Assembly (NCBI GenBank): GCA_035443825.1
Contig: DAOMNN010000003.1
Span: 1 to 64,000 of the forward strand
Length of the DNA: 64,000 nucleotides
DNA from: DAOMNN01 sp035443825
GTDB taxonomy: Bacteria; Pseudomonadota; Gammaproteobacteria; Burkholderiales; Rhodocyclaceae
Reading direction: 5' to 3'
Within the stretch, counting starts at the first letter, position 1. The number at the start of each line of letters is the position of its first letter. The translations under genes and the position numbers were made by a program. The notes beneath the pieces are model-generated. The model was not told the DNA's origin. It searched no databases and was given only the letters and a program-made list of their open reading frames with translations. Positions 56,132 to 64,000 of this stretch are shown piece after piece.

Positions 56132-56512
56132 AAACCGACAAAGTCGAAAACGTGATTGAGTGGAATATCGATTGTCCGGGAAGCAGACCGTACCTTCGAA
56201 GATGCGGCACACGCCTTCTCCGTCGATGAGCCCTGACCGGACTTGGTGCCGTGGCCCCCGGTTGCCGAGCCAATCTATCGGAGCAAGGACCGTCGAGATG
56301 AGGATACGTGGATGATGAGCGGCTTGGCGGTCTACCACAATTTCAATATCGAGCCCCGCACCGAACGCAGTGCACCGGCACCCATGTTGCGAAGCATCGT
56401 GACTGGGTTCTGCATCACCCTGCTAACCGACGTGAAGATATCTCGTTCAGTCTCAAATCATGCATGCAGGTTTTGATCAATTAGCAGTGTTAAATCTTAT
56501 AGAGATCGCCAG
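56132..56512. other. Decayed or non-coding interval
   Basis: About 380 bp without a convincing gene. Fragments in two plus-strand frames look protein-like (NVIEWNID, then TFEDAAHAFSVDEP after a frame change) but are interrupted by stops. The last 100 bp are AT-rich and likely hold the promoter for the small secreted protein gene at 56513. Confidence 0.4.
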
Positions 56513-56920
56513 ATGAAAACTCTGATTAGAATTTTTGTTTTCATATTTCTTATGGTTAGTGCGGCGACGCTGTTGGGCAGCAAATATCCATATCCAGATG
56601 TGGCCGACCAATTGGTGAAGGAGGTTATTTCTGTGTTTGTCAATCATAAACTGTGTGCGGACATTCATGAATGCAGAAGAGAAGAGTTTGCGTTCCGTGG
56701 AGGCACTCCAGGACATGCAGTTGTCTTCGTTTTTAATATTGAAAGAGTGAGCGACCTGCTTATAAGAGACATAATTGGCGTATGTACAAGTGCTTATTAC
56801 AGCCAAAACATGAAAGTTACGATCGAGCTGAAAGCGTATGCCGAGGAACGTGAAGAGGTAGTGAAGTGGTTCTCAGGTAGTAAGCCGGCTGTTCATCTTA
56901 TACTTAGAGGAGAAAGATGA
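56513..56920 (+). CDS. Small secreted protein upstream of RTX gene (candidate immunity protein)
   Basis: A 135-residue protein with a strong signal peptide (MKTLIRIFVFIFLMVSAATL). The small soluble part has two cysteines (in KLCADIHECRREE), possibly a disulfide, plus a third in VCTSAYY. No family is recognised. The gene is clearly AT-rich compared with the flanks. Its stop overlaps the RTX gene start, so the two are translationally coupled. A periplasmic partner for the RTX N-terminal domain, perhaps an immunity protein, is my inference from context. Confidence 0.6.
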   Translation: MKTLIRIFVFIFLMVSAATLLGSKYPYPDVADQLVKEVISVFVNHKLCADIHECRREEFAFRGGTPGHAVVFVFNIERVSDLLIRDIIGVCTSAYYSQNMKVTIELKAYAEEREEVVKWFSGSKPAVHLILRGER

Positions 56921-59900
56921 TGTATACGGTAGAAGTTCGCACTGGGTTACTTACCGACAATGTCAATATTCATACATGGGTTTATATTACGCATCCAGAT
57001 GGAACTACAGAAGGATGGGGCTTTTATCCTGCAGAGCCTGGGCTGTCTGGGTTAAACGGGCCAGGAGAAGTCAGGGATGACAGCGATGCTATTCATAATT
57101 CCAGCAGCGGCTCTTTTTCTATTACGTTGCAACAGTACGATAGATTAGCTGCATTTATTGATCGGACTAGAATTAGTCCGCCCCCGTATTCATTAGTATT
57201 TGGTTCGCACTGCACCACTTGGGTCTTGGCAGGACTGTCGGAGTCCGGAATCATCTCATCGGTTCTATCCCCGAAGATGGAGCCGAATAATATTGTCGTC
57301 GACTATCTTCAGACGCTTGTTTTTAATCCTGTATGGCAGAAGATTGGCTTTGATGCCTTTCATCTCATCACCCGCCTTCAAAACCTCTTCGCCACCGCCG
57401 AAGCCCAGTCATCCCCGATCATCCTGGACCTGGAAGGCAACGGTGTGAGCACGGTGTCCCGGAACGCTGGCATCCACTTCGACCACGACGGCAACGGGTT
57501 CGCGGAGCTGACCGGCTGGGTGGGGGCGGGTGACGGGTTGTTGGTGTGGGACCGCAACGGCAACGGGGTGATCGATGACGGTTCCGAGCTGTTCGGCAAC
57601 CATACCGTGCTCGCCAACGGGCAGAAGGCGGCCAACGGGTTTGTGGCGCTGGCTGCGCACGACTCCAACGGCGACGGCGTGTTCGATGCCTACGACGCGC
57701 TGTGGTCGGAGTTGCGCGTGTGGCGCGATATGGACCAGGACGGCATCTCCCAGACCGACGAGCTGTTCACGCTGGACGAGTTGGGGATCGCCTCGATCAG
57801 CCTGGGTTACACCAATTCCTCCCACGTCGATGCCCAGGGCAACGCCCACCGCCAGGTCGGCAGCTTCAGCTGGGCCGACGGCAGCACGGGCACGGCCACC
57901 GACGTATGGTTCGCGGCCGACTTTGCACGCACGAAGGAAGTCGATCTGCTGGAGGTGCCGGCCGACATCGCGGCACTGCCCGACCTGGCCGGCTTCGGCA
58001 ACGTGCGCAGCCTGCACCAGGCGATGGTGCGCGACGAAAGCGGCCAGTTGCAGGCGCTGGTCGAGCAGTTCGCCGCCGCGAGCGAACCAGGCGTGCGCCA
58101 CCAGTTGATGAGCCAGATCCTTTACGCCTGGTCGGGCGTAGCCGACGTTGCACCGAACAGCCGCGGCGGATACATCGACGCGCGCAAGCTGGCGGCGCTC
58201 GAGGTGTTCCTCGGGGACGATTACCGTCAGGGCAGTTCGACCACCCCCGGACCACAGGCAGCCTTGTTCCTCGAGGACGCCTACCGCCAGTTGCTCGCAC
58301 ACATGTACCAGGGACTGATGCTTGACACCTACTTACCCGGATTGATCGAGCAGATCGAGTTGGCGTGGAACGAGGATGGCTTCACCTTCAACCTGGCGGG
58401 TGTTGCTGAAGGATTGTCCGCCATGGAGGCGGGCGATCCGGCAGGAGCAGCCGATCTGGCGCTTTCTTTCAGCAGATGGTTGTCGGCGATCGATGGTGCG
58501 AATGGCCTTGACGTGGGTTCGTTTGCGGACAGTCTGGGCGGCCAAGGCAGCCTGCTTGCCGCATTGGTGACGGGGGCTGACGTCTCCGTGCTCTACGGGA
58601 TTTCAGCAGGAAGCATCAGTGGCACGCAAGCCAGCGAGATGCTGCTGGGCTCCGCGGGCGACGATGTACTGAACGGCGATAGCGGCAATGACACCCTGTA
58701 CGGCGGCGCGGGCAACGACGTGATCCATGGCGGTGGCGGCAACGACACGCTGTACGGCGGCGAGGGCAACGACACCTTGTATGGCGGCAACGGCAACGAC
58801 GTGCTCGACGGTGGAGCCGGTAACGACATCCTGAACGGGGGCACGGGCAACGACATCTACCGGTTCGGCCGTGGCGACGGCCACGACACGATCGCCTCGG
58901 TCTATGACACGACTGCCGGCAAGAACAACGTGCTGCAGTTCAAGGCGGGCATCGCTGCCGAGGACGTGGTCGCGCGGCGCTCGGGCGACAACCTGGTGTT
59001 CACGCTCACCGACGGCACCGAGCGGGTGACGGTCGAGCGCTTTTTCTACGGCGACAACCCGTCCGGCATCTACAACCCGCTGCAGACGGTGCGCTTTGCC
59101 GACGGCACGCAGTGGAGCCTGGCCCAGATCATCTCCCGGGCGCTGGCCGGCACCGACGGCGCGGACACGATCTATGGCACCACCGGAGCGGATGTGCTCG
59201 ACGGCGGCGCGGGCAACGACGTGATCCATGGCGGTGGCGGCAACGACACGCTGTACGGCGGCGAGGGCAACGACACCTTGTATGGCGGCAACGGCAACGA
59301 CGTGCTCGACGGTGGAGCCGGTAACGACATCCTGAACGGGGGCACGGGCAACGACATCTACCGGTTCGGCCGTGGCGACGGCCACGACACGATCGCCTCG
59401 GTCTATGACACGACTGCCGGCAAGAACAACGTGCTGCAGTTCAAGGCGGGCATCGCTGCCGAGGACGTGGTCGCGCGGCGCTCGGGCGACAACCTGGTGT
59501 TCACGCTCACCGACGGCACCGAGCGGGTGACGGTCGAGCGCTTTTTCTACGGCGACAACCCGTCCGGCATCTACAACCCGCTGCAGACGGTGCGCTTTGC
59601 CGACGGCACGCAGTGGAGCCTGGCCCAGATCATCTCCCGGGCGCTGGCCGGCACCGACGGCGCGGACACGATCTATGGCACCACCGGAGCGGATGTGCTC
59701 GACGGCGGCGCGGGCAACGACGTGATCCGTGGCGGTGGCGGCGACGACACGCTGATCGGGGGTGCGGGTGATGACGTGCTTAACGGCGGGTCGGGCAACG
59801 ACACCTATCTCTTCGCTCGCGGCGATGGCCGGGATCTGATCCAGGATTATCAGACCAGTGCCAACACCGACCGCCTGATCTTCGGCGAGGACATCTTCGC

Positions 59901-60171
59901 CGATCAGCTCTGGTTTGGTCGCAGCGGCAACCACCTGCAGGTGAGCGTGATCGGCACCGATGACCGGGTGACGATCGACAACTGGTACACAGGTGCGGCC
60001 TACCGTGTAGAGGAGTTCCATGCCGGCGACGGGGCGATCCTGCTGCACGGCCAGGTCGATGCGCTGGTGCAGGCGATGGCGGCGTTCGCCCCACCCGCCG
60101 CAGGTGAGACGAGCCTGCCGGGGCATTATCGCGAAACGCTCGACGCAGTGATCGCCGCCAACTGGCAGTGA
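56917..60171 (+). CDS. RTX (calcium-binding) protein, type I-secreted, with N-terminal permuted papain-like module
   Basis: A 1084-residue secreted protein. Residues 1-120 form an AT-rich module with His19 (HTWVYITHPDG), GWGFYP, GPGEVRDD and Cys99 (GSHCTTWVLAGLSESGI). That His-then-Cys order suggests a permuted NlpC/P60-like domain. From about 165 the gene is GC-rich: EF-hand-like DHDGNG, DRNGNG, DSNGDG and DMDQDG motifs (about 185-285), a helical region (350-560), then RTX nonapeptides GGxGxDxLx in blocks separated by HCBP-related segments (DVVARRSGDNLVFTLTDGTERVTVERFF). A 167-residue unit is present twice. No N-terminal signal peptide is expected for type I export. The ABC exporter and adaptor follow. 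Confidence 0.85.
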   Translation: MMYTVEVRTGLLTDNVNIHTWVYITHPDGTTEGWGFYPAEPGLSGLNGPGEVRDDSDAIHNSSSGSFSITLQQYDRLAAFIDRTRISPPPYSLVFGSHCTTWVLAGLSESGIISSVLSPKMEPNNIVVDYLQTLVFNPVWQKIGFDAFHLITRLQNLFATAEAQSSPIILDLEGNGVSTVSRNAGIHFDHDGNGFAELTGWVGAGDGLLVWDRNGNGVIDDGSELFGNHTVLANGQKAANGFVALAAHDSNGDGVFDAYDALWSELRVWRDMDQDGISQTDELFTLDELGIASISLGYTNSSHVDAQGNAHRQVGSFSWADGSTGTATDVWFAADFARTKEVDLLEVPADIAALPDLAGFGNVRSLHQAMVRDESGQLQALVEQFAAASEPGVRHQLMSQILYAWSGVADVAPNSRGGYIDARKLAALEVFLGDDYRQGSSTTPGPQAALFLEDAYRQLLAHMYQGLMLDTYLPGLIEQIELAWNEDGFTFNLAGVAEGLSAMEAGDPAGAADLALSFSRWLSAIDGANGLDVGSFADSLGGQGSLLAALVTGADVSVLYGISAGSISGTQASEMLLGSAGDDVLNGDSGNDTLYGGAGNDVIHGGGGNDTLYGGEGNDTLYGGNGNDVLDGGAGNDILNGGTGNDIYRFGRGDGHDTIASVYDTTAGKNNVLQFKAGIAAEDVVARRSGDNLVFTLTDGTERVTVERFFYGDNPSGIYNPLQTVRFADGTQWSLAQIISRALAGTDGADTIYGTTGADVLDGGAGNDVIHGGGGNDTLYGGEGNDTLYGGNGNDVLDGGAGNDILNGGTGNDIYRFGRGDGHDTIASVYDTTAGKNNVLQFKAGIAAEDVVARRSGDNLVFTLTDGTERVTVERFFYGDNPSGIYNPLQTVRFADGTQWSLAQIISRALAGTDGADTIYGTTGADVLDGGAGNDVIRGGGGDDTLIGGAGDDVLNGGSGNDTYLFARGDGRDLIQDYQTSANTDRLIFGEDIFADQLWFGRSGNHLQVSVIGTDDRVTIDNWYTGAAYRVEEFHAGDGAILLHGQVDALVQAMAAFAPPAAGETSLPGHYRETLDAVIAANWQ
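58700..59701 (+). repeat. Tandem duplication of a 501-bp unit inside the RTX gene
   Basis: Units 58700-59200 and 59201-59701 appear identical by eye at the nucleotide level, including synonymous sites. Each encodes 167 residues: five or more RTX nonapeptides, a linker and an HCBP-related segment. A third, divergent unit begins at 59702. Such identity implies a very recent duplication or ongoing homogenisation. Confidence 0.85.
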
Positions 60172-60178
60172 GTCGGTG

Positions 60179-60208
60179 GCGCCGCGGCGGAGCGATCCGC
60201 CGCGGCGC
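60179..60208. terminator. Strong 13-bp hairpin between RTX gene and exporter gene
   Basis: GCGCCGCGGCGGA (60179-60191) pairs perfectly with TCCGCCGCGGCGC (60196-60208) around a GCGA loop. It starts 8 bp after the RTX stop. No T-run follows, so it may be a partial terminator or an RNA-stabilising end that lowers exporter expression relative to the substrate. Confidence 0.5.
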
Positions 60209-60241
60209 AACGTATCTCCTTAGCCTTGGCACCGAGAGCCG

Positions 60242-62404
60242 ATGACAGAAGAATCCTTCGCGCTTCCGCCGGACGTCGGAACGCTACCGGCCGAGCCCGA
60301 CACGGGCCTGGCCTGCCTGGTGATGCTGGCACGTTTTCACGCGACAGCGGCCGATCCGGGGCAACTGGCACACGAGCACGCGGTGGACGGCGGCCCATTC
60401 GGCATCGCCGAAATCCTGCTCGCCGGGAAGAAGCTGGGACTACAGGCCAAGCGTGTGACGACCACGTTGGCGCGGCTGGCGCGTACGCCCCTGCCGGCAA
60501 TCGCAGTCATGCGCGGGGGCGAATTCGTCGTCCTGGCCCGGGCCGATGAAGACCAGGTGCTGGTGCACGACCCGCGGGCCGGTCGTCCGCAGGTGATCGA
60601 GCGGGAAACCTTCGCCGCCGCCTGGACGGGCGAACTCATTCTGTTCGCGTCCCGCGCATCACTGGCCGGAGATCTGGCGCGTTTCGATTTCTCGTGGTTC
60701 GTGCCGGCACTGGTCAGGCACCGGCGGCTCATCGGCGAGGTTCTGGCGGTGTCGTTCGCACTGAACCTGTTCGCTCTGGTTACGCCGCTGTTCTTCCAGG
60801 TGGTGATGGACAAGGTGCTGGTTCATCGCGGACTCACCACGCTCGACGTGATCGCGATCGGACTGCTGGTGGTGTCGTTGTTCGAAGTGGTGCTCTCAGG
60901 GCTGCGCAGCTACGTCTTTGCGCACACGACCAGCCGGATCGACGTGGAGCTGGGTGCGCGGCTGTTCCGCCACCTGCTGAACCTGCCGCTGGCGTATTTC
61001 CAGGCTCGCCGGGTCGGGGATTCGGTCGCGCGCGTGCGCGAGTTGGAGAACATCCGGGCCTTCCTGACCGGCAACGCGATCACGGTGGTGCTCGACGTGT
61101 TCTTTTCGGTCGTGTTCATCGCCGTGATGGTGCTCTACAGCGGTTGGCTCACGCTGGTCGTGCTCGCCTCTCTGCCGCTGTACGCGGCGATCTCGCTGAC
61201 GATCACGCCGCTATTGCGCGCGCGTCTACACGAGAAGTTCAACCGCGGGGCGGAGAACCAGGCTTTTCTGGTTGAAGCGGTGTCCGGCGTCGATACGGTC
61301 AAGAGCATGGCGGTGGAGCCCCAGATGACCCGGCGTTGGGACAACCAGCTGGCTGCGTACGTATCGGCCAGCTTCCGCGCCAACACCTTGTCCACGATTG
61401 CGCACGAGGGCGTGAACCTGGTGGGCAAGCTGGTCACCGTGGGCACGCTGTGGCTGGGAGCGCGGCTGGTGATCGATGGCCAACTGACCGTCGGGCAACT
61501 GATCGCGTTCAACATGCTGGCCGGGCGGGTCGCGCAGCCGATCATGAGACTGGCGCAGTTGTGGACCGACTTCCAGCAGGTGGGCATCTCCATGCAACGC
61601 CTGGGGGACATCCTGAATGCGCGCACCGAACTGGCGGGCGGCAACCGCTCGACCTTGCCTCCGCTTGCGGGAAGAATCGAGTTCGATCACGTGCATTTCC
61701 GCTACCGCCCGGATGGCCAGGAAGTCCTGCGCGGGGTGAGCCTGACGATCGCGGCGGGCGAGGTGATCGGCATCGTCGGCCGGTCGGGCTCGGGCAAGAG
61801 CACGCTCACGCGCCTGGTTCAGCGACTGTTCGTGCCCGAACGCGGACGGGTGCTGATCGACGGGATCGACCTCGCGCAGGCCGATGCGGCCTCGTTGCGC
61901 CGACAGATTGGGGTCGTCCTGCAGGAGAACCTGCTGTTCAACCGGACGATCCGCGAAAACATCGCACTGACCGACCCCGGCGCGCCGATCGCGACGGCGA
62001 TCGCCGCCGCGAAACTGGCCGGTGCGCACGAGTTCATTCTCGAACTGCCGGACGGCTACGACACCGTGGTGGGCGAGCAGGGCGCCACGCTTTCGGGTGG
62101 GCAGCGCCAGCGCATCGCCATTGCGCGCGCACTGCTCGGCAACCCGCGCATCCTGATCTTCGACGAGGCCACCAGCGCGCTGGACTACGAGTCCGAGCGC
62201 ATCATCCAGGAAAACATGCGTGCGATCTGCCGCGGGCGGACCGTGATCATCATCGCACATCGCTTGTCGACGGTACGCGAGGCCGACCGGCTCGTGGTGA
62301 TGGAAAGGGGCGAGATCGTCGAGTCGGGCACGCACTGCGATCTTGCCCGGCGCGAGGGCGGCCGCTACGCGCATCTGCTCGCCTTGCAGGGCAGTGGTGG
62401 ATGA
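60242..62404 (+). CDS. Type I secretion ABC transporter (HlyB-like)
   Basis: A 720-residue peptidase-like/ABC half-transporter that drives RTX export. The N-terminal C39-like domain is inactive: where C39 peptidases have DCGxAC this one has DTGLAC, with Thr21 for the catalytic Cys, as in HlyB-type exporters. The TM domain spans about 145-440. The ATPase has Walker A GRSGSGKST (about 513-521), signature LSGGQRQRIAIARAL (about 617) and Walker B ILIFDEATSALD. ATG 60242 is the first in frame. The HlyD gene start overlaps its stop as ATGA (62401-62404). The TolC partner is not encoded here. Confidence 0.93.
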   Translation: MTEESFALPPDVGTLPAEPDTGLACLVMLARFHATAADPGQLAHEHAVDGGPFGIAEILLAGKKLGLQAKRVTTTLARLARTPLPAIAVMRGGEFVVLARADEDQVLVHDPRAGRPQVIERETFAAAWTGELILFASRASLAGDLARFDFSWFVPALVRHRRLIGEVLAVSFALNLFALVTPLFFQVVMDKVLVHRGLTTLDVIAIGLLVVSLFEVVLSGLRSYVFAHTTSRIDVELGARLFRHLLNLPLAYFQARRVGDSVARVRELENIRAFLTGNAITVVLDVFFSVVFIAVMVLYSGWLTLVVLASLPLYAAISLTITPLLRARLHEKFNRGAENQAFLVEAVSGVDTVKSMAVEPQMTRRWDNQLAAYVSASFRANTLSTIAHEGVNLVGKLVTVGTLWLGARLVIDGQLTVGQLIAFNMLAGRVAQPIMRLAQLWTDFQQVGISMQRLGDILNARTELAGGNRSTLPPLAGRIEFDHVHFRYRPDGQEVLRGVSLTIAAGEVIGIVGRSGSGKSTLTRLVQRLFVPERGRVLIDGIDLAQADAASLRRQIGVVLQENLLFNRTIRENIALTDPGAPIATAIAAAKLAGAHEFILELPDGYDTVVGEQGATLSGGQRQRIAIARALLGNPRILIFDEATSALDYESERIIQENMRAICRGRTVIIIAHRLSTVREADRLVVMERGEIVESGTHCDLARREGGRYAHLLALQGSGG

Positions 62405-63837
62405 AGCTGCGCCTGCAAGCCCTGCGCGATCTGTTGACTCGCTACGGTGCCGTGCTCGCTCACGCCTGGCGACATCGACGCGAGATGGACGCGCCTGCGC
62501 GCCTTCCACACGAGGCGCGCTTTCTTCCGGCCACGCTGGCACTGCAGGAGACGCCGGTTCATCCTGCGCCGCGAGTGGCCATGGGGCTGATTCTGCTGTT
62601 TGCGCTGCTGGCCTTGCTCTGGGCGGTGTTCGGTCACGTCGACGTCGTAGCGACGGCCGCCGGCAAGATCGTCCCCGACAGCCGCAGCAAGGTGGTTCAG
62701 CCGCAGGAGACCGGCACCATCGTTGCCATCCACGTGCGTGACGGCCAGGTAGTCCGGGCCGGGGACCACCTGATCGAGCTGGATGCCACGATGGCGCGTG
62801 CCGACGTAGAGCGATTGCGCAGCGACCTGTTTGCCGCATCGCTCGATGCGGTGCGCCATCGCGTATTGCTTGCTGCTCAGGATGTGCGGCAGGCCCCGGA
62901 GCGCGGCACGGTGCAAGCCGCGCTGGCGGAGGATCTGGATCCGCAGCGTCTCGAGGCCGAGCATCGGCTGGTTGCCGGCGCGTACGCTGCATACGTTTCC
63001 GCACTTGAGCAACTCGACGCAGAGATCATCCGGCGCGAGGCCGAACGACGTGCCACACAGGCTGTGGTCGAGAAGCTGCGCCAGACGCTGCCCATCGCCG
63101 AGCAGCGGGCGCGTGACTACCGTGATCTGATGGACAGGCGCTTCGTCTCGCGCCATGGATACCTCGACCTGGAGCAGGCACGCATCGAACAGGAGCGCGA
63201 CCTGGCCGCCCAACAGGAAAAGCTGGCCGAGATTGCCGCCTCACGCGTGGAGGCAGAACGCCAGAAGGCCCGCATCGTGGCCGAAACACGACGCGAATGG
63301 CTCGACCGCCTTCAGGCGGCCGAAGAGCGTGCAGCGGCGCTTTCGCAGGAACTTCTCAAGGCGGAGAGTCGCGACCGGCTGATGCGGCTGACGGCACCGG
63401 TGGACGGGCGGGTGCAGCAACTGGCGGTACATACGCTGGGTGGCGTCGTGACCCCGGCCCAACCTTTGATGGTGATCGTGCCGCTGGACAACCCGCTGGA
63501 GGTCGAGGCGCTGGTCCCAAACAAGGACATTGGCTTTGTGCACGCGGGCCAGGAAGTGGAGGTCAAGGTCGAGACTTTTCCCTTCACCCGCTACGGCACG
63601 ATCGCAGGCGAGGTTCTCGACGTGTCCTCGGATGCCGTCCAGGACGAGAAGTTCGGACTGGTATTCACCGCACGGGTAAGCCTGGCGCACGATACGCTCA
63701 AGATCGACGGTCGCACCGTGCGCGTGTCGCCCGGCATGGCGGTGATCGTGGAGGTGAAGACGGGCACGAGACGGCTGATCGAGTTCTTCCTTGGCCCGCT
63801 TCTGCGTTACGCCGATGAAAGCCTGCGCGAGCGCTGA
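62401..63837 (+). CDS. Type I secretion membrane fusion protein (HlyD-like)
   Basis: A 478-residue adaptor of the HlyD family. It has one N-terminal inner-membrane helix (about 60-80), a lipoyl half (GKIVPDSRSKVVQPQETGTI), a long coiled-coil hairpin (about 130-315) rich in Glu/Arg, the second lipoyl half (RLTAPVDGRVQQLAVHTLGGVV) and a C-terminal barrel (VRVSPGMAVIVEVKTGTRRLIEFFLGPL), the last being a family signature. It bridges the ABC exporter to TolC. The start overlaps the exporter stop by four bases. Confidence 0.93.
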   Translation: MKLRLQALRDLLTRYGAVLAHAWRHRREMDAPARLPHEARFLPATLALQETPVHPAPRVAMGLILLFALLALLWAVFGHVDVVATAAGKIVPDSRSKVVQPQETGTIVAIHVRDGQVVRAGDHLIELDATMARADVERLRSDLFAASLDAVRHRVLLAAQDVRQAPERGTVQAALAEDLDPQRLEAEHRLVAGAYAAYVSALEQLDAEIIRREAERRATQAVVEKLRQTLPIAEQRARDYRDLMDRRFVSRHGYLDLEQARIEQERDLAAQQEKLAEIAASRVEAERQKARIVAETRREWLDRLQAAEERAAALSQELLKAESRDRLMRLTAPVDGRVQQLAVHTLGGVVTPAQPLMVIVPLDNPLEVEALVPNKDIGFVHAGQEVEVKVETFPFTRYGTIAGEVLDVSSDAVQDEKFGLVFTARVSLAHDTLKIDGRTVRVSPGMAVIVEVKTGTRRLIEFFLGPLLRYADESLRER

Positions 63838-63965
63838 TGCCCCCCGTCGAGTCGATGTTGACGGTAGCGATGGCGCCCTTCCGGAAGTGGGCCGGTCATG
63901 ACCGAGGACGGCGCTCGTGATCTGCAAAGCACGGAAACGGTTCGCCCACTGCGCTCCAGAAGGTA

Positions 63966-63990
63966 AAAAGCCGGCCCATGGCCGGCTTTT
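63966..63990. terminator. Rho-independent terminator downstream of HlyD gene
   Basis: AAAAGCCGGC (63966-63975) pairs with GCCGGCTTTT (63981-63990) across a CCATG loop, giving a T-run on either strand. It can end transcription in both directions, about 130 bp after the HlyD stop. Confidence 0.85.
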
Positions 63991-64000
63991 GCGCTAGTGC

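Noticed and set aside
58700..59701. Possible CRISPR-like repeats
   Set aside because: The regular repeats are RTX codons in frame and a 501-bp duplication, not short repeats with unique spacers.
58603..60210. 535-codon minus-strand frame over the RTX repeats
   Set aside because: The repeats on the plus strand encode clear RTX motifs; the minus frame is their repetitive complement.

Overview
The window is GC-rich, densely packed and almost wholly chromosomal in character. The gene set (RelA with a degenerate HD domain, Ppk1/Ppx back to back, STAS-MlaE/F/D transporter, EtfBA with an acyl-CoA dehydrogenase, phenylpyruvate/indolepyruvate decarboxylase, several PAS-GGDEF-EAL proteins) points to a free-living betaproteobacterium, most likely Rhodocyclales (Azoarcus/Thauera/Aromatoleum type). 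That placement rests on gene content and remembered family resemblance, not on a search.

Layout. 1-9300: MarC, an APC transporter, a LEA-type lipoprotein, a VOC protein, an EamA exporter and a two-gene RND efflux system; two copies of a structured intergenic repeat lie at 1-105 and 2572-2730. 9300-14900: a FapA/DUF342 protein, a small secreted protein and Mfd. 14970-22900: a lipoprotein/hydrolase pair and two adjacent large c-di-GMP proteins, one with a CheR domain. 23000-25500: a complete AmmeMemoRadiSam trio (AmrS, AmrA, AmrB). 25700-33600: phenylpyruvate decarboxylase, ChrA, IspD-IspF-ThpR, a Host_attach protein, and an EamA-MtfA-flavodoxin operon. 33700-39800: RelA, Ppk1 and Ppx, a stringent-response/polyphosphate neighbourhood. 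39780-43260: an Mla-like lipid ABC system (permease, ATPase, MCE protein, lipoprotein). 43300-51700: fatty/organic acid activation and oxidation (acyl-CoA synthetase, ECHDC3-like crotonase, TatD, TetR, EtfB, EtfA, CbiM-like membrane protein, acyl-CoA dehydrogenase), closed by a strong terminator. 51900-54800: a third PAS-GGDEF-EAL protein.

The accessory part is 54800-63840. It holds gene debris, two membrane or secreted small proteins, a 1084-residue RTX protein, and its type I secretion ABC transporter and HlyD adaptor. The RTX gene looks chimeric. Its first ~150 codons, plus the small signal-peptide protein overlapping its start, are AT-rich, while the RTX backbone and transporter are GC-rich. 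The N-terminal module has a His...Cys arrangement like permuted papain-fold (NlpC/P60-related) domains. Upstream, a second small membrane protein overlaps the start of a 28-codon broken ORF in the same ATGA arrangement. I read this as a possible modular, type I-secreted effector/immunity system with N-terminal module exchange and an orphaned older module. This is the best candidate for an undescribed system here and is a hypothesis.

Other notable signals are a repeat with compensatory stem changes, a three-site palindromic operator cluster between tetR and etfB, and a perfect 12-bp palindrome before the crotonase gene.
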